Positions 33,884-43,681 of a stretch of 64,000 bases of DNA are shown here, piece after piece. This DNA comes from DAOULY01 sp034414595. GTDB taxonomy: Bacteria; Chloroflexota; Dehalococcoidia; SZUA-161; JAUWZY01. Within the stretch, counting starts at the first letter, position 1. Every line of letters begins with the position of its first letter. The notes under the pieces were generated by a model, which saw only the letters and a program-made list of their open reading frames with translations, made no database searches and was not told the DNA's origin. The stretch lies in the NCBI GenBank assembly GCA_034414595.1, contig DAOULY010000017.1, positions 1 to 64,000 on the forward strand, in the 5' to 3' direction. A program made the position numbers and the translations under genes.

Positions 33884-35986
33884 ATGGAAGAGAAGATCGT
33901 GAAGACCATCTGCCTTAACTGTCCCCCTGGCTGTGGCATCGATGTCTATGTCAAGGACAACAAGCCAGTTAAGGTAGAGGGGATGCCAGAAAGCATCATC
34001 GGCCCCATCTGCATAAAGGCGGAGATAATTCCTGAGTGGTATGAAGTCTCCATGAAGAATCGCCTGCTGCATCCGCTGAAAAAGGACGGTGTGGGCTGGA
34101 AGCAAATCTCCTGGGACGAGGCCCTGGATCTCATCGCCACCAAATTTCAGGGGATCAAAGACCTCTATGGACCCCAAGCGGTAGCCTATTACGGGAGCTA
34201 TGTGCCGGAGAGTCGCGCTTGGTCATTTTTGTCCAGGCGATTCTACCAGGCCTTTGGCTCACCTTCCTATTACGGGGCCTGGTCCTTCTGCTGGCCCAAC
34301 CGGCTTGCCTCCTGCTCGTTGACCTATGGCCAGTATGCAGTGTCAACGATAAGAGGTGCCAAGTGCATAGTGGTCTGGGCGGGGAACCCGGTGAATTCGG
34401 TTCCATTTGCCGGTGAAGGGATGCTGGCGCTCAAGGGCAAAGGCGAATCTAAGCTTCTGGTGATTGATCCCAGGAGCACCGCGCTGGCCAAAATGGCTGA
34501 CATCCATGCACCGGTACTGCCCGGGACCGACCCTGCATTTGGCCTGGCAATGTTACATGTTATCATCTCGGAAAACCTCTACGATAAAGAATTCGTGGAC
34601 AAATGGACTGTTGGCTTCGACAAGCTGGTGGAGCATGTCAGGGATTGGACTCCGGAGAGGGTAGCTGAGATCACCACCGTGCCCGCGGATACCATCAGGG
34701 AATTCGCCCGGACCTATGCCACAACAAAGCCGGCATCCATCTTCTGGGGCAATACCCTGGACAATGTGGAGAATGGCTACCAAACTCATCGGGCCATCCA
34801 GGTATTGATGGCGATAACGGGCAATTTAGATGTCCGCGGCGGATCGAGAATGGTCCCTCTGGCTACTTTCAACAAGGTCCCTGTAGATGAAGAGTATCCC
34901 CTTACCCAGGAGACCATTCTTCCAGCGCGGAAATGGTTCAAGATGAAAGTGGCCGGAGAGGATGTGTTCCCAATGTGGGTCGAGCAATCAGCGCAGGGTC
35001 CCACTGCCGCTCTGCCTGAGGCCATTCTCACCGGTAAGCCGTATCCGATCAAAGCACTACTTGTTGAAGCCGGCAATCCGGTGGTAACCTGGGTTGACGC
35101 CAATAGGTTCAAGAAGGCCCTTTCCGCATTGGACTTCCTTGTGGTCTATGACATCTTCATGACGGAGACGGCAGAGCTCGCCGACCTCATCCTGCCGGCG
35201 CCGACCTTCCTGGAGCAGTTAGGCGTCTATTATTACATCGGGAGGCCGATGGCCGTTCTCCAGAACATAGCCATCGAACCCCCGGAGGACTGCGTGTCCG
35301 ATATCGAGTTCTGGCTCAGGTTGGCCAAGAAGATGGGCTTCACCGAGCGCATCCCCTGGAACACCGAAGAGGAGGTCCTGGAGTTCTTGCTCAAGCCAGT
35401 AAATGTAACCCTGGATGATTTGAGAAAGAGTCCGGGAGGGGTCTTCTTCTCCAAAGCCGGGGTCGAGTGGAAGAAGTACGAGAAGGAAGGTTTCAACACC
35501 CCTTCGGGCAAGGTGGAGATCTATTGCCAACGGATAGCGGACAAGGGAGGCGACCCCCTTCCCACCTACAGGCCAGTGAAGCAGAGCCCGGAGCGTAGCC
35601 CGGAACTGGCCAAAGCCTATCCCTTGAACCTGATTACGGGCACCAGGATGATTGAGTACAACGCCTCCATGCTGCGCCAGGTCCCCACACTGAAGGCAAA
35701 AATTCCCGAAGGCTTTGCCGAGATCAACACTGAGACTGCAGCCAAGCTCGGGATCAGCGATGGCGACATGGTTATCATTGAGACCACCCACGGCTCAGTC
35801 CGAATCAAGGCCCAGGTCACCGATGATATTCATCCCCAGGTGGTCTCTGTCTCCCATGGCTGGTGGCGAATGGCTAACGGGAATCTGTTGACCAGCGCTG
35901 ATTTTGATATGTGCGATTCCCTCACCGGTGTGCCTGCGATGAGGGCCTTGGCTTGCCGTGTGGTAAAGGATGTAGAACTCGGCTGA
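33884..35986 (+). CDS. Molybdopterin oxidoreductase, DMSO-reductase family, orphan
   Basis: The protein of about 700 residues binds a [4Fe-4S] cluster through Cys10, 13, 17 and 43 and has the bis-MGD domains of the DMSO reductase family (ISWDEALDLIA, GNPVNS, LLVIDPRSTALAKMADIH). The C-terminal cap is also present (ITGTRMIEYNASMLRQVP, SVSHGWW). The expected metal-ligand region reads YYGAWSFCWPNR, so a Cys ligand is possible. There is no Tat signal, so it is cytosolic, and no ferredoxin or membrane partner adjoins. Orphan cytosolic enzymes of this family include acetylene hydratase and transhydroxylases as well as formate dehydrogenases. ATG 33884 has GGAGGAGG five bases upstream. Substrate not assignable. 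Confidence 0.85.
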   Translation: MEEKIVKTICLNCPPGCGIDVYVKDNKPVKVEGMPESIIGPICIKAEIIPEWYEVSMKNRLLHPLKKDGVGWKQISWDEALDLIATKFQGIKDLYGPQAVAYYGSYVPESRAWSFLSRRFYQAFGSPSYYGAWSFCWPNRLASCSLTYGQYAVSTIRGAKCIVVWAGNPVNSVPFAGEGMLALKGKGESKLLVIDPRSTALAKMADIHAPVLPGTDPAFGLAMLHVIISENLYDKEFVDKWTVGFDKLVEHVRDWTPERVAEITTVPADTIREFARTYATTKPASIFWGNTLDNVENGYQTHRAIQVLMAITGNLDVRGGSRMVPLATFNKVPVDEEYPLTQETILPARKWFKMKVAGEDVFPMWVEQSAQGPTAALPEAILTGKPYPIKALLVEAGNPVVTWVDANRFKKALSALDFLVVYDIFMTETAELADLILPAPTFLEQLGVYYYIGRPMAVLQNIAIEPPEDCVSDIEFWLRLAKKMGFTERIPWNTEEEVLEFLLKPVNVTLDDLRKSPGGVFFSKAGVEWKKYEKEGFNTPSGKVEIYCQRIADKGGDPLPTYRPVKQSPERSPELAKAYPLNLITGTRMIEYNASMLRQVPTLKAKIPEGFAEINTETAAKLGISDGDMVIIETTHGSVRIKAQVTDDIHPQVVSVSHGWWRMANGNLLTSADFDMCDSLTGVPAMRALACRVVKDVELG

Positions 35987-36174
35987 CCTGCGACATGCGG
36001 TGAGCAATACCTGTCAACCCGACCCTGAACCGCCCAGGCTCCGGCAGGCGTCCTGCAGCTGGAACGGCTCCGGAGCTAAGCAGTAGCCAGGGATGTGTAT
36101 TGTGTGGTTTTCGGTGGGATCAAAGCGTTGAGTCCCAACCCGCTGAGTGGTCAACTACAACTGATCCCCCGCTG

Positions 36175-39100
36175 TCACCAGCCTGCTGCACCTGCCCCTA
36201 GCAATTCCACCACAAGCCCATCAATCTTGGCTGCTACCCCATCCTCTAGGAGTGCTTTCCGGATGAGCTGCCTAGCCCTGACAAAGTGCATACCTTCCTT
36301 CAGCTTCACAGCCCCGGCCACCTGCTCGGCGTGCGCCGCGGACTTAGCAAGCTCTTGATGTAGTGTGTTGGACGGGTCAAAGTGGGGGATGGGGAGGGAG
36401 AGCATCACCTTGTCAAAGTGCCGGGCTCCCCACTGCCCCCGAGCCTGTTGGCCTGCAACGCGGGAGCGGGCAGTCTCACTATTAAGGACAGCAATCAGGT
36501 AGTACGCTTCGGCTTCACTCTCGACGGTTATCCAGTATAGGGCGTGCTCCACGACTGCGACTGAATCGCGTAGGATGGCGACCGCAGGCAGTGTTCCCGA
36601 TGCGGTGTACAGTACGCGTACAGGCGTGACTGGCAACTGGGCAGTGAGCTTCTCGTAGTAGTCAAGCTGCTCGGTGAAGGTCAGGCTGCCCCTACTGTGT
36701 TGGGCCCATAGGCGCTCCGCCTGTTGCAACCAGAGAGAAAGATGCAGGTAGCCTGCCTCTTGGGCCTCCCCCGCGTCTAGGAGCCGATTGCCTTCCTCGT
36801 TCCAGGGAATGACCGCCAGAATCGGCTCCAGCAGCCGGAAGGGAGCCACTGACTCGCCCAGGTATATAGGACGCAAGAATTCCTTTTCAACATTTCCGCG
36901 CAAACTTGCTAGATGCTTCCATGGAGGTTTTTCCTGGCTCGTCCGGCGACTTTCCACAACGGGAGCCGCCGGGTTCGCTCCAAGAGAGCCGATAGGCGCG
37001 GGCTGAACCACGCAGAGCATCCGCGGTACCATCGTGGCGCCTTGATGAAATGCATCTCGGTAAAGTGACATCACCCCTTCATCGTCCATGACAGGCGGCC
37101 ACGGGGCTTCGCGCCAAGCAAGCGCTGCCTCCGCCTCATCAGCCGACGCATCCCGCTTGGGCAGTGTCCCGGATGCAGCCAAAACACTGTTAGGGAGCAC
37201 ACCGCCTTCGCCTCCGCCAGGTCTCCCGAATAGAACACACGAAGGCACGCGAAACACGGGTTGAACGTCGTCACTAAGTGCCCAGGCCTTGGTGAACTGC
37301 ACAGTAGCAAAGACATGTTCAACCTTCTTACCGCGCCGTACGCCGTAGACGCCGGAGCGAAAGCCTTCAAACTGCCGCCTGGTCATAGCCGCATAGGGCA
37401 TGATGAAAATAATGATCCCGGCGGGCTTCAGATATAGTTCCACACACCTGATGAAGAAGTAGCCCGAGAGGTCTTGGTGGGTAGCGACCTTTCCACCAGC
37501 CCATAGGCCCCTCCGTTGACACTCCACCCGAAAACGCTGCTGGGTTGCCTGCTCCATGTAGCGGTAAGAGAGCCACGGTGGATTGCCAAGTACTACATCG
37601 GCCCGCTGGTCCTCTTGGGAGAGCCATACCGGCCGAACTAGGTTGCGGGCCACGAAGCCCCAGATGTGGTCCCGTCCGCCACGATGCAGCCCGCGTAGTG
37701 CGTCGTAGGTCTGCGCAAGTTTCTCCACTGTGGCTTGGCCAAGATCATAGGTGCGCTCCAGCCAGGCGCTCAGGCCCTCCGACAGCGCGTCCTGTCTGCT
37801 CAGCTCCAGCATGCGTCCTATGACCGCATCAAACATCCCCGGGTCGCGTGCCACTTCGAAGGGAAACTCTAGGAGTGGGCCCCCGCCTGGCACCTCAATG
37901 AGCACTTCACGCTCTGCGAGGAACCCTCGGGTATTCCACTGGAGAGAATCGCCGAGGTAGACAGGTATGGTGAGGTATGGTGGCCTCCGCCGCAGCCGCT
38001 CCTCTCCGAGCGCTAGAAGGAATGTCACACGGGCGATCTGTACCGACACTGGATGGACATCGACGCCGAACACCTGACGGCAGACCTTGTCCAGAGCATC
38101 CCGCGTGGGCAACCCCGTTGCCTCTGCGGTGCCCAAGAGCTGGCGCACCGCGTGGAAGAGGAATGTCCCCGAGCCACAGGCGGGGTCGAGAACGCGCTGT
38201 TCCAATGGTCTGGTGATAGCCTGAGCGCAAATTCGCTGCGCCAGCCAGTCCGGTGTATAGTACTCTCCCAGATCGTGGCGCTGTTCCGGGTCTATCAGGG
38301 ACTCGTACAGACCTTTCAGCACATCGGTCTGAATGTCACGGAGGCGGAAGCGCCCGGCCTGCAAGGCTATGCGACGCACGAGGTCATCCCCTCTATTTGA
38401 GACAAGAAGCCAGTCGAAAAAGTCCGACTCAACGGCGCCACCGATGCCGGCCTCATGGAACGGTCGTCCTGCAAGCAGGTCGGCCGGTTCTGGCACGTCG
38501 ATACCCAAGACATGGATGGCCATGGTCTTGGCGATGGTCACAAGATAGGTATGCTGGAAGAAAAGGTCGTCGTCGTCCACCGAGGAGCCATAGACGCGCT
38601 CCATAAGCCTGGCCCACAGTTCGCGCTTCAGGCGGACATCGGGGCGGGCTCCGCACTCCTTCCACAGCGCCGCCAGTTCCTCTCTGACCATGTGCCAGGC
38701 TAGGCTGCCGCGGCCCAGTTCACGGCGAACTGTCTCCGGCGTAGGTTCCAGCTCGGCGCTAACGGCTACGACGGAGCTAAGCCAGGCAAGGAGGTCTCTG
38801 GGATTGTCCAGGGATGTTGTAAAGGGAGGCAGCTGCCGGAGCTTGCTTGCTCGTAGCTCATAAGGGACGAACATTGCTCCGTCAGTGGCAATACCTACGA
38901 AGTGCTCGCCTGTCTCCGTCTCACGCTGGGCCAGATATTCAGGCAATTTCCTCTCAGCGTCGCCCTTCTCACGCCGTAGGTCTGATTTGAACTCAAAAAT
39001 AGTCCGTCCCAGCAAGGCATCGATGCGCCCATGTACCTCGGGAACAGCACGCTCAAAGTCAACCTCAGTGCTCCCGGCACCTAGCCCGTTTACGAGCAAC

Positions 39101-39189
39101 TCATAGACCAGCGACCGCACTTTCTCGTGCTGAGGCCGAGAAGCCAGCTCAGTCACGATTCCCCGCAAACGCTCAGGAGATAACTGCAT
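36175..39189 (-). CDS. Type IIG-like restriction enzyme/N6-adenine methyltransferase
   Basis: This 1004-residue single-chain enzyme combines an N-terminal PD-(D/E)xK-like nuclease (Asp57, Glu66-x-Lys68) with a helical linker (about 150-300). A gamma-class adenine methyltransferase follows: QRHDLGEYYTP just before motif I VLDPACGSGT (333-342), and motif IV NPPW (536-539). The C-terminal half (about 600-1000) matches target-recognition regions and ends in a helical tail. Such enzymes methylate one strand and cut at a distance, and they defend against phage. The start ATG has AAGGA upstream. It is alone: no separate specificity or other defence genes adjoin, and it lies between unrelated metabolic genes, as expected of an acquired island. 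Confidence 0.87.
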   Translation of the reverse strand: MQLSPERLRGIVTELASRPQHEKVRSLVYELLVNGLGAGSTEVDFERAVPEVHGRIDALLGRTIFEFKSDLRREKGDAERKLPEYLAQRETETGEHFVGIATDGAMFVPYELRASKLRQLPPFTTSLDNPRDLLAWLSSVVAVSAELEPTPETVRRELGRGSLAWHMVREELAALWKECGARPDVRLKRELWARLMERVYGSSVDDDDLFFQHTYLVTIAKTMAIHVLGIDVPEPADLLAGRPFHEAGIGGAVESDFFDWLLVSNRGDDLVRRIALQAGRFRLRDIQTDVLKGLYESLIDPEQRHDLGEYYTPDWLAQRICAQAITRPLEQRVLDPACGSGTFLFHAVRQLLGTAEATGLPTRDALDKVCRQVFGVDVHPVSVQIARVTFLLALGEERLRRRPPYLTIPVYLGDSLQWNTRGFLAEREVLIEVPGGGPLLEFPFEVARDPGMFDAVIGRMLELSRQDALSEGLSAWLERTYDLGQATVEKLAQTYDALRGLHRGGRDHIWGFVARNLVRPVWLSQEDQRADVVLGNPPWLSYRYMEQATQQRFRVECQRRGLWAGGKVATHQDLSGYFFIRCVELYLKPAGIIIFIMPYAAMTRRQFEGFRSGVYGVRRGKKVEHVFATVQFTKAWALSDDVQPVFRVPSCVLFGRPGGGEGGVLPNSVLAASGTLPKRDASADEAEAALAWREAPWPPVMDDEGVMSLYRDAFHQGATMVPRMLCVVQPAPIGSLGANPAAPVVESRRTSQEKPPWKHLASLRGNVEKEFLRPIYLGESVAPFRLLEPILAVIPWNEEGNRLLDAGEAQEAGYLHLSLWLQQAERLWAQHSRGSLTFTEQLDYYEKLTAQLPVTPVRVLYTASGTLPAVAILRDSVAVVEHALYWITVESEAEAYYLIAVLNSETARSRVAGQQARGQWGARHFDKVMLSLPIPHFDPSNTLHQELAKSAAHAEQVAGAVKLKEGMHFVRARQLIRKALLEDGVAAKIDGLVVELLGAGAAGW

Positions 39190-39364
39190 CCTTATCGTCC
39201 TTGTAGCTCACCCGTTGCAGCATATAATATCACAAACAGCAATGAATGCGTAATTACATTAGCGGCTCAGCAGGCGGCCTTGGTGCTTAATAGAAGGTGA
39301 GTAGTGCCAGTTCTACAGGCAGAGAAAACAATCGGGCGTCTGGCTCAATAGTGGGGACAGCCGG

Positions 39365-40552
39365 TTAGTCCGGGCGCCCGAGGATGCAAACAATGCCCAT
39401 CAGAGAGCCCGGGTAGCCGCCCTGGTTTTGAGTCAGCCCGATGTCTGCTTTCTTGAGCTGGCGTTGGCCTGCCTTCCCCTGAATTTGCAGATATACCTCG
39501 TACATCATCCTGAGGCCGGTGGCACCAATTGGGTGGCCGAAGGACTTCAATCCACCGTCGGTATTGACCGGCAGCTCCCCTTCGAGGGTGAAAGTGCCTG
39601 CTTCCACATCCTCCTTAGCTTTGCCGCGGGGGCTGAAACCCAGGTCTTCGTACAGGCTGAGCTCGGCTATGGTGAAGCAATCGTGAATCAGGGCCAGGTC
39701 GATTTCCTGGCGAGGGTTGGTGATCCCGGCATCAGCATATGCTGCTCGGGAGGCCCTTATCCCTTCCTCAAGGTGAGAGAAGTCATAATCGGTCCTGAGT
39801 AACCCCTGTCGTGCGCCGGCGCAGAGCCCCAGCCCCTTGAGAACGACATAGTCGCTTCTGAATTCCTTGGCCCTTTCTACACTGGTGATGATTGCTGCTG
39901 CTGAGCCATCGGTCACGCCACAGCAATCGAATAGTCCCAAAGGATAGGCCACTATAGGGGCGTTCATCGCCTGCTCCAGAGTTATCTCGCGCCGCAGGTG
40001 CGCTTTTGGATTCAAAAAGCCGTTGTGGTGGTTCTTGACCGCAATCTGGGACAAGACCCTTTTGCCCTCCTCAACGCTCAGTCCGTAGGTATGGAAATAC
40101 CTGGTAGCCAACAGAGCGTACAAGGTTGGAGGTGTATGCACTCCTATGGCATCAACCTTGGTGCCGTAGGGGGGTTCATCGGGCGCACCAAAGAACGCTG
40201 CGCCAGAGTCCTTCAACTTCTCCACGCCGCAGGCCAAGACCACATCATAGACCCCGGCAGCGACAGCATAGGAAGCATTCCTGAAGGCATCCCCACCCGA
40301 GCCACATAGATTCTCCACCCGGGTAACGGGCAGGTAGTCCAGCTTCAGTGCCTCGGCCAGACGCCTTCCGGTCATAGCGCCAAAGGCGGTTCCCTCCCAG
40401 GCTGCCTCGATGTCCTCGGGGCCTATTCCAGCATCCGCAAAGGCCTCCCAGCAGGAGTCAACCATGAGGTCGAAGTCATCCTTATCCCAGAGCTCTCCAA
40501 ACTGGCTGCAGCCCATGCCTACAACGGCAACTCGGTCTCTAATGCTTCCCAT
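39365..40552 (-). CDS. Thiolase, SCP-x type
   Basis: The 395-residue thiolase has the nucleophile Cys83 in ENLCGSGGDA, HDCFTIAEL (the SCP2-type His-Asp-Cys motif) and GHPIGATG near the end, with QNQGGYPG. All three catalytic regions are intact. Thiolases of this subgroup either cleave 3-oxoacyl-CoA or make acetoacetyl-CoA. AGGAGG precedes the ATG by seven bases. The gene follows by 21 bases the HMG-CoA-synthase-like/DUF35 fusion, mirroring the archaeal thiolase-DUF35-HMGCS complex. Because the synthase partner appears inactive, the thiolase may have been recruited to a degradative pathway, for example of aromatic or branched acyl-CoA. Confidence 0.88.
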   Translation of the reverse strand: MGSIRDRVAVVGMGCSQFGELWDKDDFDLMVDSCWEAFADAGIGPEDIEAAWEGTAFGAMTGRRLAEALKLDYLPVTRVENLCGSGGDAFRNASYAVAAGVYDVVLACGVEKLKDSGAAFFGAPDEPPYGTKVDAIGVHTPPTLYALLATRYFHTYGLSVEEGKRVLSQIAVKNHHNGFLNPKAHLRREITLEQAMNAPIVAYPLGLFDCCGVTDGSAAAIITSVERAKEFRSDYVVLKGLGLCAGARQGLLRTDYDFSHLEEGIRASRAAYADAGITNPRQEIDLALIHDCFTIAELSLYEDLGFSPRGKAKEDVEAGTFTLEGELPVNTDGGLKSFGHPIGATGLRMMYEVYLQIQGKAGQRQLKKADIGLTQNQGGYPGSLMGIVCILGRPD

Positions 40553-40573
40553 AATGCCTCCTAAGCCGGTGAT

Positions 40574-41980
40574 TTAGAATCTCAATGGTATCGACTTCCA
40601 GAAGTAGTTGTGAATGCCGTCGGTGGAGTACAATTTCCTGAAGCTCATTTCCACTGGCATGCCAACAGTTATCTCATCGAGGTCACGGTCGGTCATCATG
40701 GTCACCATCCGGCCTCCAACCTCAAAATCAACCACGGCGATCACCATTGGTGTATCCACCGGGCTGAATTGGTAATCGAAGGAATAGGTGAACACTTGGC
40801 CCCTCTTATCGGAAAGCTTGACGTGCTCAAACTGGTCCTTGGTATGGCAGTTGACACAGACCCGCTGCTGCGGGAACTGGATAGTGCCGCAGGCTTTACA
40901 TTTGACGCCGTGCAGGGGATAGATTTGACTGCGTTCCCTCCACAGCGCAGAGGCCGAGATATCTCTGAATGGGGGGTAGCGGGACATGTCTGCGCTCAGC
41001 AAGCCACGCCATCGCAGATAGGTTTTGTAGTCGGTCAGCACCTTCTTTGATGATAGGTGCCCCTTTATCCCCCGCTGACTCCTGATTTTCTCTATCTGCT
41101 CAGTGACGCGCAGGACAAAGGCATCGCTCCCGTTGCCATAGCTGGCAAGCAAGATGCGGTCGCCGGGATTGGCCTGTTCCAGCGCTGCCACCAGCAACAT
41201 CAAGGGATAGGCAGCACCAGTATTGCCCATGGCGTCAGCCAGGAGGTCCTGCACCTGAGTTTTGGGGTCAAACCCCAGGCCTCTGGCCAGTTCTAAATGC
41301 CTCCTGGGATCAGGGCTATAGAACACAACCTTGGCGAAGTCCTTAGGGCTCAGGTTGGCCCTGCGCATCAATTCAGAGGCCGCCTCAGCAACGACCTTCA
41401 AATATCCCTCTGTGGCTATGAAGCGGGCATCAAAAGATCGGACAAAGGTATCGCTATCACTCCGCCACACATCGAACATCTCGTTGGACACGGAGTAGCA
41501 AGCCTCTACCTCGACAGCGACATCGGCATCTCCGATGACCAGAGCTGCGGCACCATCGCCAGAGTTCTGCTCCAGGTCAGACCCGGGGAAGCCGAGGCGG
41601 CAATCGGCTGCGGCCACTACCACCTGATTTGCCGAGCCAGCTTTAACTGCATCCACCGCCGAGCGCAAAGCGGTAGTCCCTGCTCGCAGAGAGTTGGCAA
41701 AATCGGCGGCAAAGATGTTTTGCGGTAGATCAATTGCACTGGCCACGGTTGTGGCACAGAGCTTTTCTTTATAGGGGAAGGTGGTGGAGGCCAAAAACAA
41801 GCCATCGACTGTCTGGTGATCTCTGCCATTTAGACAATCGCTAACTGCGGCCACAGCCATGGTGATGCTATCCTCGTCAAAATTGGCCACGGATCTTTCT
41901 CCCCGCAACCCCTTGCTGAGAGCATCGCGGCTGAGCCGCCAAAAGGGGATGTAAGCGCCGTACGAAGTAATGCCAACCAT
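40574..41980 (-). CDS. HMG-CoA-synthase-like protein fused to DUF35 Zn-ribbon/OB-fold
   Basis: Residues 1-340 have the condensing-enzyme fold of archaeal HMG-CoA synthase (VGITSYGAYIP, NSGDGAAALVIG, GNTGAAYPLMLLVAALE). Residues from about 345 on are a DUF35 module with Zn ligands CKACG and CVNCH and an OB-fold. Against the archaeal pattern as I know it, the catalytic Glu (SESHPY) is Thr66 here, the nucleophile Cys (CKAGT) is Leu98 (LRAGT) and the His (FHxPN) is Tyr221 (FYSPD). If right, the domain cannot make HMG-CoA and may be a structural or ligand-binding partner of the thiolase. AGGAGG precedes the ATG. It heads a minus-strand pair with the thiolase. Confidence 0.82.
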   Translation of the reverse strand: MVGITSYGAYIPFWRLSRDALSKGLRGERSVANFDEDSITMAVAAVSDCLNGRDHQTVDGLFLASTTFPYKEKLCATTVASAIDLPQNIFAADFANSLRAGTTALRSAVDAVKAGSANQVVVAAADCRLGFPGSDLEQNSGDGAAALVIGDADVAVEVEACYSVSNEMFDVWRSDSDTFVRSFDARFIATEGYLKVVAEAASELMRRANLSPKDFAKVVFYSPDPRRHLELARGLGFDPKTQVQDLLADAMGNTGAAYPLMLLVAALEQANPGDRILLASYGNGSDAFVLRVTEQIEKIRSQRGIKGHLSSKKVLTDYKTYLRWRGLLSADMSRYPPFRDISASALWRERSQIYPLHGVKCKACGTIQFPQQRVCVNCHTKDQFEHVKLSDKRGQVFTYSFDYQFSPVDTPMVIAVVDFEVGGRMVTMMTDRDLDEITVGMPVEMSFRKLYSTDGIHNYFWKSIPLRF

Positions 41981-41995
41981 TAGGTCACCTCCTTT

Positions 41996-43654
41996 TCAGT
42001 GGGGACGTCCCTTTTCCTCCCAAATCTTTCTCAGCCCCAAATCCTGGGCAATGACTTTATAGCAATTGTAGCCGGGCCCACCGCGAAGCCCAAATCCAGG
42101 GTGCACTGCTGCTGAAGCAAGATACATATTGGCTATCGGCGTCTTGTAGCCTGAGAGTTCCGGGATCGGCCTGAACCTGCCGAGTTGCCAGGCAAGCATG
42201 GAGCCCATAGTTGGCGACCCCTCAGAATAACCCCTCTGTTCTACATCATAGGGAGTGTTGACGAAGATACCAATGATGTTGTCGGGAGTCATATTGGGTG
42301 CGTACCATTGCCACTGGCGTACTATCTCATCGGCGAGGCGAGCTTTCATCTGCAGCCACTCCCTTTCCGAGAAAAATTTGCTCGGCGGCGCATATTGCTC
42401 CACCAGGGCCAAGTGTTTTCCTTGAGGTGTCTTCCTCTCTGTCCAGCGCGTATCTTCCCAGATGAGCATCTCCAGTGTCTGGGGAATCCCCAGACTGAAT
42501 ATCTCTGCTTTGTGCTTGGCGGCTACATAATCGACATCTTTGGGCAGTAGTGCAACAACGGGGAGCAAGGCAGCATCCGGATCATAGTCATAGCATCTAT
42601 ATCTGGGCAGTTCATGCATGGCAGCGTGGCTCCAAAAAGTTACCCCCCGATCATGGTTGACGCTTCTGGCCCTTCTCGCTATCTTGGGGCTCACATGTTC
42701 TGGCCCGATCAGCCTATTTATGGTTTGATCGATATTCAGATTGCTCACTACAGCCTGTCTTGCTTCGATTTCGGTGCCATCGACCAGGCGTACTCCTTTC
42801 GCCCTGCCATTTTCGATAAGCACCTTATCTACCTCGCAGTAGACAGAATGCTTGCCTCCCATCTCGCTAAACGCTTGTTGCAGGGCATTGATTATGGAAT
42901 AGCTGCCACCTACCGGGATCGAAGGAGCAGCGACGGAGAGCACCACGCCGATCGATGAGATCGCATTTACCGGGCCCAATATATCCTCGGGATAGTCGCC
43001 GCAGGTGCCTGTCATCCGCCTCATGAAAAAGCAGCGCATCTCGGGGCTCTCCCAGAGGTCCCGCGCCATCTGCTCGATGCTCATCACTGAATATACCGGG
43101 TCAAAGCCGCTCTCGGGGTCATCCATGAGCCTCTCCACAGCGTCCTTCTCCGGCCAGGGCTTGGGTACGTCCCAGGTCAGTTCATCGGCAGCGGGCAGCC
43201 ATTTAGTGCGAAACTTGTCCAACATGAACCTGGCCGTTTCCGCGTCTCTTGGTGAAATCCTGGCGATCGAGTTAAACGTCTTCTCCGCGTTCCGCTCAGA
43301 GTATTCTGTCCTCCCTGTGGCTTTATCGACACAGGGCCAAGCTGGATAGGTCACTATACAGGTGCCATCGCCGAATATTGCTCCCTGGCCGGCCTCGGGG
43401 AAAGCCAGTTCCAGACCCCGAGCGGCAAGGTTGAAGTCGGTATAAGCAGGATTGCTGTAGAAACGGGTGGAGTGGGCACAGGGATTGCTCACGAATCCGG
43501 GTAACGGCAACTCCTCAGAGCAGCCTCCCCCGCCCAACTTGTGTTTTTGCTCCAAGACAGCTACCGATAGTCCCCCATAAGCCAGATAACAGGCGGTGAT
43601 GATCCCATTGTGTCCGCCACCAACTACTATCGCGTCGTAGCTTGCGTCAGCCAT
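41996..43654 (-). CDS. FAD-dependent oxidoreductase, CrtI/PYROXD2-like
   Basis: The 552-residue flavoprotein starts with the dinucleotide site DAIVVGGGHNGIITACYLA and LEQKHKLGGGGCSEE. It has the phytoene-desaturase-like middle (SIPVGGSYSIINALQQAF with VYCEVDKVLIENGRAKGVRL) and a C-terminal FAD-contact segment (MYLASAAVHPGFGLRGGPGYNCY). The family covers carotenoid desaturases and PYROXD2-type proteins of unknown substrate; no phytoene synthase is in the window, so carotenoid chemistry is not implied. It sits between the MoaD-like gene and the HMGCS-like gene on the same strand, 27 and 15 bases away, so it is probably part of a long minus-strand operon. The ribosome site is weak. Confidence 0.83.
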   Translation of the reverse strand: MADASYDAIVVGGGHNGIITACYLAYGGLSVAVLEQKHKLGGGGCSEELPLPGFVSNPCAHSTRFYSNPAYTDFNLAARGLELAFPEAGQGAIFGDGTCIVTYPAWPCVDKATGRTEYSERNAEKTFNSIARISPRDAETARFMLDKFRTKWLPAADELTWDVPKPWPEKDAVERLMDDPESGFDPVYSVMSIEQMARDLWESPEMRCFFMRRMTGTCGDYPEDILGPVNAISSIGVVLSVAAPSIPVGGSYSIINALQQAFSEMGGKHSVYCEVDKVLIENGRAKGVRLVDGTEIEARQAVVSNLNIDQTINRLIGPEHVSPKIARRARSVNHDRGVTFWSHAAMHELPRYRCYDYDPDAALLPVVALLPKDVDYVAAKHKAEIFSLGIPQTLEMLIWEDTRWTERKTPQGKHLALVEQYAPPSKFFSEREWLQMKARLADEIVRQWQWYAPNMTPDNIIGIFVNTPYDVEQRGYSEGSPTMGSMLAWQLGRFRPIPELSGYKTPIANMYLASAAVHPGFGLRGGPGYNCYKVIAQDLGLRKIWEEKGRPH

Positions 43655-43681
43655 GTCAGCAGCGTATGTCCTGCGTCGTTC

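Noticed and set aside
36001..36174. Small hairpin (36044-36056) and GCTCCGG direct repeats as an attachment site
   Set aside because: Five-base stem and seven-base repeats are expected by chance in GC-rich DNA, and no integrase or second end is visible.
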